Positions 6,696 to 15,983 of a DNA stretch of 33,935 bases are shown here, in pieces (position 1 is the stretch's first letter; the number at the start of each line of letters is the position of its first letter). The position numbers and the translations under genes are program-made. Below the pieces are notes generated by a model that made no database searches, was not told the DNA's origin, and saw only the letters and a program-made list of their open reading frames with translations. Source of the stretch: Sediminispirochaeta sp. (GTDB lineage: Bacteria; Spirochaetota; Spirochaetia; B11-G9); the NCBI GenBank assembly GCA_024763455.1, contig JANTFL010000015.1, positions 1 to 33,935 of the forward strand, given 5' to 3'.

Positions 6696-7880
6696 CCCGT
6701 ATCTTTCAATCTGCTCCAGCAGTTTTTCCGCCTCTTTTTTCTCTAACAATTCCAGATAAATCTGAACTTCCATGCTTTCGCCGGGTTCAAGCACCCCCTG
6801 GGTTATACCGGGATCTGTATCACCATCATGATCCAGGGCACTTGCCCCTATCTCAGGACCTACCCCGTCCCAGTTTTTCTGCAGCAGCTTTTTATCGGGG
6901 CTTCTATTTGTTCCCGGTATCATAAACTCTGTACCATCTTTTCCACCGCAGGAAAACCAGGACATAGTATAGGGGGACGGAGGTATTATACATTTAATAC
7001 CGATTCCGTCTTTGTAGTGCAAGAGGGTTTCCACCCCCTTTGAACCATCCGGAAAGACGCTGTCTGAAATAAGCAGGTTTTTATGAATAAAGCCCCTTTC
7101 TTCCCGTACCTCGGGCACCTTTGCTTTTTTCCAAACTTCAAATCCCGGTTCAGGGATCCCCCTACCACGTTCTTTAACCTCTTTGGAGGGAATAAGATAC
7201 CTGCAGCCTTCCTCTGGGTGCAGCTGAACATGATATCCCCAATCCGGAAAGCGGGCTTCGTTGCTGATATTACTTATTCTGTCCCGTATCAAAAGTACAG
7301 GTTTTTCATTATAAAATTCTATATTCTTTTCTACCTTAAAGTAATCCGGTCCCCTGCCCTCTTTCTGCATAACATTATTCGGGTCATTGATATAGAAAGC
7401 TCCTGAAATAATAACTCTGTCATCCTTTTCTTCCAGAATACTCTCTGCAACCGGAATGGACGATGCATTACCATGAAGCCCCAAAACTCTTCCGTTTTTT
7501 TCTATTGGGACACCCCAGTTATCCAGACCAAGCATTTCAATATGGGATGCAAAGTATTCCAGCCATCCGGTCCCTTTAACAGGCTCTCCATTAATAAGCA
7601 TGGATTTCTCAATATCAATAACGGCAGGATCTGAAAGATTCCCCAAAGGGGCATTCCAGAACATCTGTCTTCCCTGGCATGTAAAATCCCTTATAGAAAG
7701 TCCCCGGGAAGGGGTAATTTCGAGGGAAAAGTTTTCTCCGGTTAAATAGAACCTGTAAACAGATAGAGGATCTCCCTCTACATATTTTAAAGAATAATCA
7801 GTTCCGCAGTTTAAAGATCCGCTGACTTCTTCTACACCCCTGCCGTAAGTTTTTATTTTTATCTGCTTATTTTCTGACAT
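6672..7880 (-). CDS. DUF4432 family, aldose-1-epimerase-like protein
   Basis: A 402-residue protein predicted to have the galactose mutarotase-like beta-sandwich fold. Features typical of DUF4432 are FSLEITPSRGLSIRDF near residues 52-66, HGNASSIPV in the middle, WGYHVQLHPEEG at about 216-227 and a final DHDGDTDPGITQGVLEPGES segment. Members are thought to bind or epimerise sugars, but no general reaction is proven. No signal peptide is present. The start is supported by GGAGG seven bases before the ATG. It is the last gene of the long carbohydrate operon, 17 bp after the RpiR-type regulator, so it probably handles the anomeric form of a released sugar. Confidence 0.8.
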   Translation of the reverse strand: MSENKQIKIKTYGRGVEEVSGSLNCGTDYSLKYVEGDPLSVYRFYLTGENFSLEITPSRGLSIRDFTCQGRQMFWNAPLGNLSDPAVIDIEKSMLINGEPVKGTGWLEYFASHIEMLGLDNWGVPIEKNGRVLGLHGNASSIPVAESILEEKDDRVIISGAFYINDPNNVMQKEGRGPDYFKVEKNIEFYNEKPVLLIRDRISNISNEARFPDWGYHVQLHPEEGCRYLIPSKEVKERGRGIPEPGFEVWKKAKVPEVREERGFIHKNLLISDSVFPDGSKGVETLLHYKDGIGIKCIIPPSPYTMSWFSCGGKDGTEFMIPGTNRSPDKKLLQKNWDGVGPEIGASALDHDGDTDPGITQGVLEPGESMEVQIYLELLEKKEAEKLLEQIERYGSGVPSRN

Positions 7881-7897
7881 TTCTTTTCCTCCGGAAA

Positions 7898-8758
7898 TCA
7901 GCTGTGTTTGTTAATTTTAACGATCTCGTTGGATCTTTTTAATACAGGCAATACAGTATTTTGATGGATCATCAACCAGTTTAAATAGAGACTTTCAACA
8001 ATACAAAGGGCAGTCAGCCTTTTGGAAATAACCTCACCGCTTACAGATCTTGCAAAGGCAGCGGTCTGAAGTACAACGTCAGATTTCTTGGTAAGCACAG
8101 AAACAGGGAAATTGGTAATGGATAGTATCCTGGCCCCCCTATCTTTTGCCGCCTTTACTGTATTTATTAAAGGTTTTGTCCGACCCGAATGGGAAACTGC
8201 CAGCAGAACATCCCCCTTTTTCAACTGGGCAACATAGATGAGCTGGATATCCGGATCCGGAGAGTAGTAGGACTGTTTTCCTGCTCTGACAAATTTTTGA
8301 TGTGCCTCACTTGCAACGATCCCTGCATCTCCAAAACCGGTAAAAACAATTTTCTCAGATTCTGAAATATATTCCACCGCTTTCAGGGACTCCTCTTTGC
8401 TGATTATATTCATGGTATCCTGAAGTGCGCTTATTGATGACTTAAATATCTTTGTCATTATGTCCGCCGGAGAATCGCCGGAAGATATATTTTCATACTC
8501 CACAGGAGCTTCTGCCTTGGAATATGCGGCAAAATCTCTTTTTAATTCGGGATATCCTTCATACCCCAGACGTTTGGCAAGTCTTACAATTGTGGCCTCA
8601 CTGCAGCTGGCTTTTTTACGGGTTCCCTCAAAACGGTGACCCGGAACATTTCTTAAAGACGTAGATTTCTGCTCCGGAGAAAACCCTTGAACACTACCGG
8701 GAAACTCAAAGTTGAACCTGGGACCCTTCTTGTATTTTAAAGGCTCGTAAATATTCAA
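7898..8758 (-). CDS. MurR/RpiR family regulator with damaged N-terminal HTH (possible pseudogene)
   Basis: From about residue 52 the protein is a clear RpiR-type regulator: CSEATIVRLAKRLGYEGYPELKRDF is the recognition part of the HTH_6 domain, and a SIS sugar-phosphate-binding domain follows with VFTGFGDAGIVASEAH and LLAVSHSGRTKPLI. The first 50 residues do not look like the family. After GFSPEQK the expected helices are replaced by an arginine- and proline-rich stretch, and the other two frames there carry pieces that resemble the missing helices (IYVFKK and FRVTVLREPVKK). This suggests several small frame-changing indels. The only usable start is TTG at 8758, with GGAGG four bases before it. 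Full DNA-binding function is therefore doubtful. It follows the ADP-ribosylglycohydrolase fragment by 43 bp. Confidence 0.7.
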   Translation of the reverse strand: MNIYEPLKYKKGPRFNFEFPGSVQGFSPEQKSTSLRNVPGHRFEGTRKKASCSEATIVRLAKRLGYEGYPELKRDFAAYSKAEAPVEYENISSGDSPADIMTKIFKSSISALQDTMNIISKEESLKAVEYISESEKIVFTGFGDAGIVASEAHQKFVRAGKQSYYSPDPDIQLIYVAQLKKGDVLLAVSHSGRTKPLINTVKAAKDRGARILSITNFPVSVLTKKSDVVLQTAAFARSVSGEVISKRLTALCIVESLYLNWLMIHQNTVLPVLKRSNEIVKINKHS

Positions 8759-8801
8759 TCCCCCTCCAATATTTATAATATGGAGCGCTTCTGTAACCGC
8801 A

Positions 8802-8969
8802 TCAGATATCCCCCTTCCTAAGGTCGTTCACATAGTAGGTAATTTCACCAAGCTCTTTTAGAATTCTTTCATTCGTCCATCCCTCAAAAGGCCTGCCCAG
8901 ATAAACCCCGATTATCTTACCCAGAACCCCCGCATAAACTCTTTCCACGTAATCTTCAGCCAGCTTCAT
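8802..8969 (-). pseudogene. ADP-ribosylglycohydrolase family, N-terminal fragment
   Basis: A 55-codon reading frame begins with ATG at 8969, preceded by GAAGGA, 11 bp after the GH2 gene. It encodes YVERVYAGVLGKIIGVYLGR followed by PFEGWTNERILKELGEITYYVND, which matches the N-terminus of the large ADP-ribosylglycohydrolase-like (DraG/J1-crystallin) proteins frequent in carbohydrate loci. The intact family is several hundred residues long and continues with a TDDD metal-binding motif; here a TGA ends the frame after NDLRKGDI, and the rest is missing. A deletion joining this remnant to the damaged front of the RpiR gene is the simplest explanation. Confidence 0.75.
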
Positions 8970-8980
8970 TATTCCTTCTT

Positions 8981-11548
8981 TTACAGATTAATAGATAGCG
9001 TATTTACATTGTATCCTGCTATTTCCCCGACAAGGCTGCTTGTATTTTCCGGCGGGAAGGGAATTGTACCAGACACGATTACTACCTCACCAGGTCTCAG
9101 GCTAATGAAGTTATCCGTCCACAGTACCGGTAAAATCTGGAATCCACCCTTAATCCTTATCCTGAATTCAACGAAAAAAGCCAGGGTGCCGGAATTGTTT
9201 TTTATAAGAAAAGTATACGTACCCTTGGCAGGGTTTTCGCAATCAGCTTCCAGATTAATGAGGGGCAGATTATCCAGAGCACTAAAATCATTGTACTCTG
9301 CGACCTCTGTGGTTCCGAACTGGATATGGTTATCTGTCATTACATCCGTTTCCTTTGCGAGCCAGTATGTATTGCGGTCCATTATTCTATTATCCTGCTT
9401 AAGGACTAGAAAGAGAAAATATATATCCCCGGAACCGTCAAACTCTGGAAGATTTACGATATTGACCGTACTGTTGGCCGGAAGGTCTTTATAAAAGGCA
9501 TCAGACCATTTTAATTCAAGTCTGGTGGCCTTATTTATAGAATAGATTTCAGCCTCCACTTTAACTCCATCCATATTCTTCAAGGTATTATTTGCCCCAT
9601 AAAGGGAATATTCCCTGTAATCAAGCAGAATGTGAACAGGCGAGCATGCTTGCTTTGTACCATAATAGCCTCCGGTAGGATAAAGGTTTGAGTCGTACAA
9701 ATGCCATATAAGCGAAGGCCAGGAGTTTGAAAGCATCCAGCCGATTATTCCCGTGCTCCTGCCCCTATACCGTGCCGCTGCTTCGAACATCCCCCGCCAG
9801 GCTTCATACGAAAGGACCTGTGCTTTTTTTGAAAACTCTTCCATGGAATGTGTACTTCCATAACGCCTTTCCAGGGCCTTTTCTGTAACCTCTGTCCCTC
9901 TGAACTGCCGCAGCCCGGTATGCAGGACCCATGAGGGGGAACCTGTTTGTAACTTGTCTTCCGGGATCATACGTACAAGGCTTTCATAGGGGGGAATAGC
10001 CGCATCGGGACCTGTTTCCGTATTAAATCCGCCTGCAAATCCGGGCATATCTTCCAGATACCAGTACACCGGGGGTACATAACTGTACGGTCCTGTCATT
10101 TTGACTCCCGTCTTACCGGATATTTCGGAAGTGTACTTTCCGGCAGAAGCTATAGGTACCAACCCCGGGGTTTCCCTTTTTAGGGTTTCAAGATACATCA
10201 TCTCTACTTCCGGCGGAGCAATTAAATCACTACCGTAAAGCCAGGCAGCAAAACTTGCATGATTTCTGAACCGGCGGAGCAGAGACTTCAAGGATTCGTT
10301 GGCTGTTGCCTTTGTCCTCTCAGTCCAGGATTTGTATTCTTCCCAGAAGGAGTCGCAGGTCCAGCCCGCCAGAATCAGAATTCCCTCCCTGTCACACAGA
10401 TCCCACAGATTGTCCGAACCGAAGTTGGCCTCAAAACGGATGGCATTGAGTCCCATATCTTTTATATAGGCAATATCAATCTCATCCTTCCTGACTGAAT
10501 TTTTAAGAAGCATGTCCGGAGCCCAGGCACCGCCCCTGACAAGGAGATCGATTCCGTTTATCACAAACTGCCGGTCACCGGAGCTGTTTATATAACTGGA
10601 GACCTCTCTAAAACCGTGCTTAACCGTTACTCTATCGTAAAGGGAAGATCCTGCTCTGATACTTGCCGATATTTCCACAAGCTCAGGGTCCCCCAACTGA
10701 TACGGCCACCAGAGGGCTGGTGATTCTACCAGCAATTCAGGATACGCTGTTGAATCCAGCCGCAAGGTGTTCCTTCCGGGATGCACAACTGTCTGCCCCT
10801 GGACACTAAAATACCTGGAGCTGATTTCAAAATTGATATCCAGCGGCTTATCCCCGGAATTAGTAATCTCCAGATTGACAGAAGTATCAGCCTTGGAATA
10901 GCCTCCGTTAAACTTACTTTGCACAAATAAATCGCTTATTCTGAGATCATCGTACCAGAGCAGATTCACATCCCGCCAAAGACCGGTGCATTTGTCCGGA
11001 GGCATGGGGTGCCAGTCAACAAAACTAAAAGCCAGGCTGTTACGCTTTGGAGGGAACACCTTTACGGCAAGAGTATTGCTCTCTTTCAGGATTTTTTCTG
11101 AAACGTCGAAAGAAAAATTGCGGTACGTACCGGTAAGATGTTCTTTATCGGAAACCAACTGTCCATTCAGCCAAACTTCACCGCAGTAGTTAATCCCCTT
11201 AATTTCTAGAGTACAGTTTCTTCGGCCCCGACGCTGTTTATCCTTGAAATATGGAAAAGAGGTTACCCACCAGCGGGGAATATTAAAGGGACTAGTATCC
11301 GGCATTTCTTCCAGTGCAAAACGGTCCAGAACTTTCCTTTCGGGAACACCGGGCAGTTTAAGAAAATTATCACCTTCCCTTGGGTCCGGAAGAATCCCTG
11401 AATCAACCATTGCGCCAAGAAGCGTGGTTGGAACACTTGCTTGGATTCCGTTTTCCCAATATTTTTCGCTTTTTGATATTTTCACTCCTGAATATTCAGA
11501 AAGTTCTGCAGGCAGTATTTTCCAGCTTCCAAGTTTTTGCTTATGCAT
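8981..11548 (-). CDS. Glycoside hydrolase family 2, exo-beta-glucosaminidase/beta-mannosidase-like
   Basis: An 855-residue GH2 enzyme with a sugar-binding jelly-roll domain, an immunoglobulin-like domain and a TIM barrel in order. FVDWHPMPPDKCTGLWRDV (about 176-194) is typical of the exo-beta-D-glucosaminidase (CsxA) and endo-beta-mannosidase branch. The acid/base position reads WLYGSD (Asp441) rather than the NE of most GH2 enzymes, again as in CsxA-type proteins, and the nucleophile is likely Glu511 in GFNTETG. There is no signal peptide, so it acts on imported oligosaccharides. The ATG at 11548 is preferred: GGAGG lies 11 bases upstream, whereas the upstream ATG at 11566 overlaps that site. 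It overlaps the FAD oxidoreductase gene by 8 bp. Exact substrate is uncertain. Confidence 0.85.
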   Translation of the reverse strand: MHKQKLGSWKILPAELSEYSGVKISKSEKYWENGIQASVPTTLLGAMVDSGILPDPREGDNFLKLPGVPERKVLDRFALEEMPDTSPFNIPRWWVTSFPYFKDKQRRGRRNCTLEIKGINYCGEVWLNGQLVSDKEHLTGTYRNFSFDVSEKILKESNTLAVKVFPPKRNSLAFSFVDWHPMPPDKCTGLWRDVNLLWYDDLRISDLFVQSKFNGGYSKADTSVNLEITNSGDKPLDINFEISSRYFSVQGQTVVHPGRNTLRLDSTAYPELLVESPALWWPYQLGDPELVEISASIRAGSSLYDRVTVKHGFREVSSYINSSGDRQFVINGIDLLVRGGAWAPDMLLKNSVRKDEIDIAYIKDMGLNAIRFEANFGSDNLWDLCDREGILILAGWTCDSFWEEYKSWTERTKATANESLKSLLRRFRNHASFAAWLYGSDLIAPPEVEMMYLETLKRETPGLVPIASAGKYTSEISGKTGVKMTGPYSYVPPVYWYLEDMPGFAGGFNTETGPDAAIPPYESLVRMIPEDKLQTGSPSWVLHTGLRQFRGTEVTEKALERRYGSTHSMEEFSKKAQVLSYEAWRGMFEAAARYRGRSTGIIGWMLSNSWPSLIWHLYDSNLYPTGGYYGTKQACSPVHILLDYREYSLYGANNTLKNMDGVKVEAEIYSINKATRLELKWSDAFYKDLPANSTVNIVNLPEFDGSGDIYFLFLVLKQDNRIMDRNTYWLAKETDVMTDNHIQFGTTEVAEYNDFSALDNLPLINLEADCENPAKGTYTFLIKNNSGTLAFFVEFRIRIKGGFQILPVLWTDNFISLRPGEVVIVSGTIPFPPENTSSLVGEIAGYNVNTLSINL

Positions 11549-12872
11549 CAGGCAGATATCCTCCATAACTTTTCAGTTTATTTCTAAGATTTACGGTATC
11601 TACTGACCGTACGTCACTGGCTCCCTTTGCTATGGCCAGGTATGCGGCAATACCCGCTGCTTCGCCAACAACAAGAGAAACAGGCATAATTCTGGTGGAC
11701 CCATTGATATCTCTGTCAGTCGAAATTGACCTTCCGGCCACAAGCACATTGTTTAATTTTTTTGGAATAAGACAACGGTAAGGGATTCCATAGCTTTCTC
11801 CGGGTGCATACAATTCGTACCTTCGGTCATTAACAAGTCTACCGTTCACAACATCTTCTATTTCTTCCTCCGATTCATGTACATCCACCGGATATGCATT
11901 TCGGCAAATTTCATCAGAAAACTTTTTTCTTTCGAGGTAATCTTCTAATGTTAAAATGTAATCTCCGATAATCCGGCGTGTTTCCCGGATTCCTACAAGA
12001 TTGGAAGTAACTGTCAGATGCGCGTTGGCAAAAGCCTCAGGGTAGTACTCAGAAAGGGCCTCTTTTATTTGAAAAGCTAATTTCCTGCCGTAAACAGCAG
12101 CATGCGAAAGGCTCTTTGCATTTGTTCCGTCCACATTCCAGATATGCCCGGCATTTAACCCCACAACACCGGGACTGATTAAATGAGTACAGCTTAAATG
12201 TGTACTTTTGATTAACGGATATTTGGGATCATTTACAATTTTTTTTATTTCCGGATCATTGTCTTCAGGTTTTTTTGTGTATAAATAGGCATAGGTATCT
12301 ACATTAGACAGCTGAAAACATACTGTTGCTGGCTGAAGATTACCCTTTGCATCACCTTTTTCATATTCAGCACCCGCCTGGACAGCCAAATCTCCATCCC
12401 CGGTGCAGTCAATGTATACTTTTGCTTTGTATTTCCTAATTCCGGACTTTGAAGAGGTAACTACATGATCAACCACCCCCTTTTCAAGGCTTACGGTATC
12501 GATCAAGGAAGTGAACAACTGCAGCTCCACTCCATGCCGGGCAATCATTTCGTCATAAATTACTTTTAGACATTCAGTATCTATTGAAGCCCAGTCATTT
12601 AAACCTTCTGATATATGATCCTGACACTCGTTACTCTTGTTGAATACCTCCTCGGCAATACCCCGGGCTATTATTTTTTCGCCATCCGAAAAGGGTGTCC
12701 AAAACGGCAGCAACCCATTGGTGCCCATTCCGCCAAGAGCACCGGTAGATTCTATAAGAAGAGTTTTTGCACCTTCTCTTGCAGCGGCAACCGCGGCTGC
12801 ACAACCGGCAGGCCCGCCGCCTGCAACAATAACATCCCAGCTGTTATCAACAGCATTTTTACTTGTACTCAT
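11541..12872 (-). CDS. FAD-dependent oxidoreductase (FAD_oxidored family)
   Basis: A 443-residue flavoprotein with an N-terminal Rossmann FAD site, DVIVAGGGPAGCAAAVAAAREG (13-34), then LLIESTGALGGMGTNGLLPFW, a GG-rich segment typical of the FAD-dependent dehydrogenases found in glycan-utilisation loci. A later YIDCTGDGDLAVQAGAEYE motif closes the FAD site, and the C-terminal NVLVAGRSIS ... IMPVSLVVGEAAGIAA region is also family-typical. Members are abundant in saccharolytic Bacteroidetes, Planctomycetes and spirochaetes, but their substrates are mostly unknown; oxidation of a sugar or sugar lactone is the usual guess. It lies 23 bp after the amidohydrolase gene and overlaps the GH2 gene by 8 bp, consistent with translational coupling. 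No signal peptide. Confidence 0.85.
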   Translation of the reverse strand: MSTSKNAVDNSWDVIVAGGGPAGCAAAVAAAREGAKTLLIESTGALGGMGTNGLLPFWTPFSDGEKIIARGIAEEVFNKSNECQDHISEGLNDWASIDTECLKVIYDEMIARHGVELQLFTSLIDTVSLEKGVVDHVVTSSKSGIRKYKAKVYIDCTGDGDLAVQAGAEYEKGDAKGNLQPATVCFQLSNVDTYAYLYTKKPEDNDPEIKKIVNDPKYPLIKSTHLSCTHLISPGVVGLNAGHIWNVDGTNAKSLSHAAVYGRKLAFQIKEALSEYYPEAFANAHLTVTSNLVGIRETRRIIGDYILTLEDYLERKKFSDEICRNAYPVDVHESEEEIEDVVNGRLVNDRRYELYAPGESYGIPYRCLIPKKLNNVLVAGRSISTDRDINGSTRIMPVSLVVGEAAGIAAYLAIAKGASDVRSVDTVNLRNKLKSYGGYLPDA

Positions 12873-12895
12873 TTAATATCCCTCGTGAACTTCCC

Positions 12896-14203
12896 TTATG
12901 CAATATGGAACAACCGGGAAGGGGTATCGATAAACATCCAGTGCATAATCTCTTTTGCCCTGTCTGTATCCATTACACCCTTTTCAACCACAATCGAAAG
13001 AGCCCTGGAAACATTCTCTCTGGCCATGGCCGCGTGGCCGTAAACACCGTCAACAAAAAAGTAGTCCCCACCAAAGGCACTTATCTTGTTAGCAGGGACC
13101 AGATCAAGCCATTCAACAAGGGCATTAACCGATGCCTCCGGTGAAATGATATGGGCCCAGGCCATATCGATAAATACATTGGGAAAGTTCTTTGCCATAA
13201 CCCCCAGGGATTTCTCATAGGGATAACCTATATGAAAGATATCAAACTTTACTCCGGGATACTCAAGGAAAAGATTTATCATGTTTTCGGGATTGGAGTT
13301 TTGAATCAGATTTCCGTTTCCTTCCTGCAGTCCGGTATGAAACTGATACGTAAGTTCCCTTTCTTCCGCCAGTTTAAGGATATGGTGCATCATGTGGTCC
13401 TGAAACTCTTTCGGCAGCACAGTGCGGGTAGTATGCACACTCCGCGGGTGGGTGCCGTTAAGAAGATCACAGAATTGCTGATCTGCTATATGGACGGGTA
13501 CTTTTTCATACCTCAATGGCCGTTCATAAGCAAGGCCCGATTTTAAGGCGACAATTCCGAATTTCTTTATTGCCTCATCAAGATGATACTCTGCAACTGC
13601 TTTCCAGTCTTCGATAGAGTGTATCGAAATACCCGCTTCATCTCCCTTCCTGCGAATTGCCTGCATGGAATCTGGATTTATGAACCAGTCCATCCTGTAT
13701 ACAGGGCGGTAGTACGCCCGGTCCGGGGTTACCGTCATTTCTTCGACAACCGTATCCAGAACCGAAACAGTTATTTTACTTTTCTCTTTCAGAACAAAAT
13801 TGTAATGGCTTCTGCTGCCATCTGCACTTGCCTTCCGGGCAGAATTGAATTTTTCATTCAGTTCCTCAATACGTTCGGTTCTGACACCATCTACCCCATA
13901 CAAATCCCTGGCCGCCCTGTCCAGGGAGCGTGCATAACCGGTATTACGCGCAGCATGCCAGTAGGGTTCGGCAAGTTTCCAGCGCTCCATAAAGCTCAAT
14001 GATGATTCCGGATTCCTTACCCGGTCCAGATCTGCAGGAGAAAGTCCCGCAGATACCAGATCACATGAAAAGTAGAGCTGGAGCCAGTCGGAAAGAATAT
14101 CCCTGGCTCCTGTGTTCCACAGCTCTTCCCGCATAAGATGCTCGTGGGTATCAATAATATCAAGGCTCCATGCATACTCCAGTAATTTATCATTTGTTGT
14201 CAT
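12896..14203 (-). CDS. Amidohydrolase-superfamily metal-dependent hydrolase
   Basis: A TIM-barrel metallohydrolase of about 435 residues. The N-terminal IIDTHEHL gives the HxH metal pair; further likely ligands are FHTGLQEGN, IFHIGYPYEK and FGGDYFFVDG (Asp), the usual His/His/Asp order. The superfamily includes uronate isomerases, lactonases and decarboxylases, and the long segment between HxH and the next strand recalls the uronate isomerase branch. A lactonase or isomerase acting on a product of the neighbouring oxidoreductases is plausible but unproven. AAGGAGGA ends immediately before the first ATG (14212), too close for it, so I favour the second in-frame ATG at 14203, which has GGAGG 10 bases upstream. 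It is 22 bp downstream of the GH172 gene. Confidence 0.78.
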   Translation of the reverse strand: MTTNDKLLEYAWSLDIIDTHEHLMREELWNTGARDILSDWLQLYFSCDLVSAGLSPADLDRVRNPESSLSFMERWKLAEPYWHAARNTGYARSLDRAARDLYGVDGVRTERIEELNEKFNSARKASADGSRSHYNFVLKEKSKITVSVLDTVVEEMTVTPDRAYYRPVYRMDWFINPDSMQAIRRKGDEAGISIHSIEDWKAVAEYHLDEAIKKFGIVALKSGLAYERPLRYEKVPVHIADQQFCDLLNGTHPRSVHTTRTVLPKEFQDHMMHHILKLAEERELTYQFHTGLQEGNGNLIQNSNPENMINLFLEYPGVKFDIFHIGYPYEKSLGVMAKNFPNVFIDMAWAHIISPEASVNALVEWLDLVPANKISAFGGDYFFVDGVYGHAAMARENVSRALSIVVEKGVMDTDRAKEIMHWMFIDTPSRLFHIA

Positions 14204-14225
14204 AATTGTCATTCCTCCTTATTCT

Positions 14226-15377
14226 CTACACTATTTCCATTTCATCCGCCGTTGGCAGTGGGGGGAATTCCGCTGAAGGAAGTGTCTGATACCAGTATGC
14301 TACCGATGCAATATCATCTTGCAGCTGAAGATACCGCCTATCCTTCCGCCATCCCAGGGCCTGTATTGTAACTTTTAAATCTTTTTTAAACCGCACAGGA
14401 TCTGTTACATGCCATCGGTAAAGACTGAATCTGGTATTGGCCTCGTAAAGACCGTCGGGACGGACAATGTGGGGAACACCGGCATAGGCTGTTGTGTATT
14501 CCTGATACCGTTTTGCAGCCTTATCTTCAAAATTATAGGAACCACAGAAATAATCTTCTGTCCCCGTTCCGCAGATTGTCGGGTACCCGGTTGACCCGGC
14601 TACTGTTCTGCCCTCTGATAATTCGGGGTCTGTATCACCGTCAATATAGAATTTTATTTCTCCCTCTCCCCACCATCCGTTGTTGTTAACTCCCCAGGCC
14701 ATATAGGTTCCGACATACTGACCCTGCCCCTTTACTCCATCAAGAATTGTGTACACATCTCCATAGGGGAGAGGATTTATACGCCTGAACTGTGCATGAA
14801 AATAAGCAGTGTTTTTCTCCACCTCATTCAGGGCATAATTGATCTGGTAGTAGACGGTTACTGCATCTCCGGAGGTGGATATATTTTCCATGGTGATTCT
14901 GATCCTCTTCCTGAAAGGGATCGGCCAGTAACAGTTAAAAGCATTCCCGGGATTAACACATACCATTAAAGAGTTCAACGGGGCAAATCTGTCATACCCG
15001 GTAAAGGCGGAAGCAAAAAAATCACCTACTGGAACCTCGACACCGGGAGTCTCCTGCCCGTCGTAATAGATACGCAGGATAGTATGCCGGTAATTTCCCG
15101 TTGGTGTCATCCATATCTGCTGAATGGACCCGGGACCTTCAATATCCGCAAGCACAAGGGTCTCTCCGGGTTCTATAACCTCATAAGGCTTTACCTTCCA
15201 TCCTGTTCCCAGCTCCCGTGCCGGCCCTGTTTTATTCCCGTATTTGTCTACAGGTACCGCTGCCCTGCCTCCGCCGGCCTTGCTCCCTGTTTTATTCTCC
15301 GGACTGATTGACCGTGTTTCCGCGTCTGAAAGCAGGTGCATCGTTTCAGTACTGCAGTTAAGACCATTAAAACCCAT
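14226..15377 (-). CDS. Glycoside hydrolase family 172 (DUF2961) protein
   Basis: A 383-residue single-domain DUF2961 protein. The core is recognisable from LADIEGPGSIQQIWMTPTG, LRIYYDGQETPGVEVPVGDFFASAFTGYD, and CGTGTEDYFCGSYNF, the last being the family signature containing an essential Glu-Asp. GH172 members studied so far act on furanosides (alpha-fructofuranosidase/difructose dianhydride enzymes and D-arabinofuranosidases) and assemble as trimers or multiples. No signal peptide is visible, so the substrate is probably an imported oligosaccharide. It lies 3 bp after the SGNH hydrolase gene. Together with the GH2 enzyme it suggests a heteroglycan with furanosidic branches, which is inference. 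Confidence 0.87.
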   Translation of the reverse strand: MGFNGLNCSTETMHLLSDAETRSISPENKTGSKAGGGRAAVPVDKYGNKTGPARELGTGWKVKPYEVIEPGETLVLADIEGPGSIQQIWMTPTGNYRHTILRIYYDGQETPGVEVPVGDFFASAFTGYDRFAPLNSLMVCVNPGNAFNCYWPIPFRKRIRITMENISTSGDAVTVYYQINYALNEVEKNTAYFHAQFRRINPLPYGDVYTILDGVKGQGQYVGTYMAWGVNNNGWWGEGEIKFYIDGDTDPELSEGRTVAGSTGYPTICGTGTEDYFCGSYNFEDKAAKRYQEYTTAYAGVPHIVRPDGLYEANTRFSLYRWHVTDPVRFKKDLKVTIQALGWRKDRRYLQLQDDIASVAYWYQTLPSAEFPPLPTADEMEIV

Positions 15378-15380
15378 ACC

Positions 15381-15983
15381 TTAATCTCCATTCTTGATGA
15401 TATAAGGGTATATAATATCAGAAACTGTTTCATGTCCTTTTTTATTCAAATGCAGCCTGTCTTTATCAAACAAAGCAAGGTCATCCATTTGAGAAATTGT
15501 TCTGTTCACATCAATAAGTTCAAGCCCTTTCTCCTCTGCAGTTTCCCGTATTGCAGGAGCCACATTATTTTCCATGATTCCGCTGTTCAACTTGTAATAA
15601 TTATCCGGCAGGATCGGCGGAGGAGTGCACAATACAATGCGGGGTTCCGTTGCCAATTTTGCAAAAATATCTACCAGAGATACAAAGTCTTTCTTAAAGT
15701 CCCTGCCATGGGCATTCCAGTTATAATCCTTGCAGTCGTTTGAACCAAGCATTATCGTAACAATATCCGGTTTGGAACTGAGAGCCTTTCTGTAAACCTC
15801 ATTATATATAAAAGGATCGTCCATTGAAAAAGTAACTGTTGTATTAAATTTACCATAGTTCATGACTTTATACGAACTGCCCAGCTTTTTCTGTAGATAC
15901 TCAGTATAGGGAGTATAATTGAGCTCCCCCGGCCAGCCGTCAGTATTACTATCACCGACACATGAAATCCGTATTTTTCTCAC
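15381..15983 (-). CDS. SGNH/GDSL-type hydrolase (esterase-like)
   Basis: A 200-residue SGNH hydrolase with all blocks in place: block I CVGDSNTDG (Ser12), block III MLGSNDC (Asn82), and block V DKDRLHLN (Asp175 and His178). Such enzymes remove acetyl or other acyl groups from sugars in many glycan loci. It has no signal peptide, so it would deacylate imported oligosaccharides in the cytoplasm. The start is GTG at 15983, overlapping the GNAT gene stop in a GTGA arrangement (4 bp), a classic translational coupling. It pairs functionally with the CE7 esterase upstream of the operon, which has a different fold, implying an acetylated substrate. Confidence 0.85.
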   Translation of the reverse strand: MRKIRISCVGDSNTDGWPGELNYTPYTEYLQKKLGSSYKVMNYGKFNTTVTFSMDDPFIYNEVYRKALSSKPDIVTIMLGSNDCKDYNWNAHGRDFKKDFVSLVDIFAKLATEPRIVLCTPPPILPDNYYKLNSGIMENNVAPAIRETAEEKGLELIDVNRTISQMDDLALFDKDRLHLNKKGHETVSDIIYPYIIKNGD

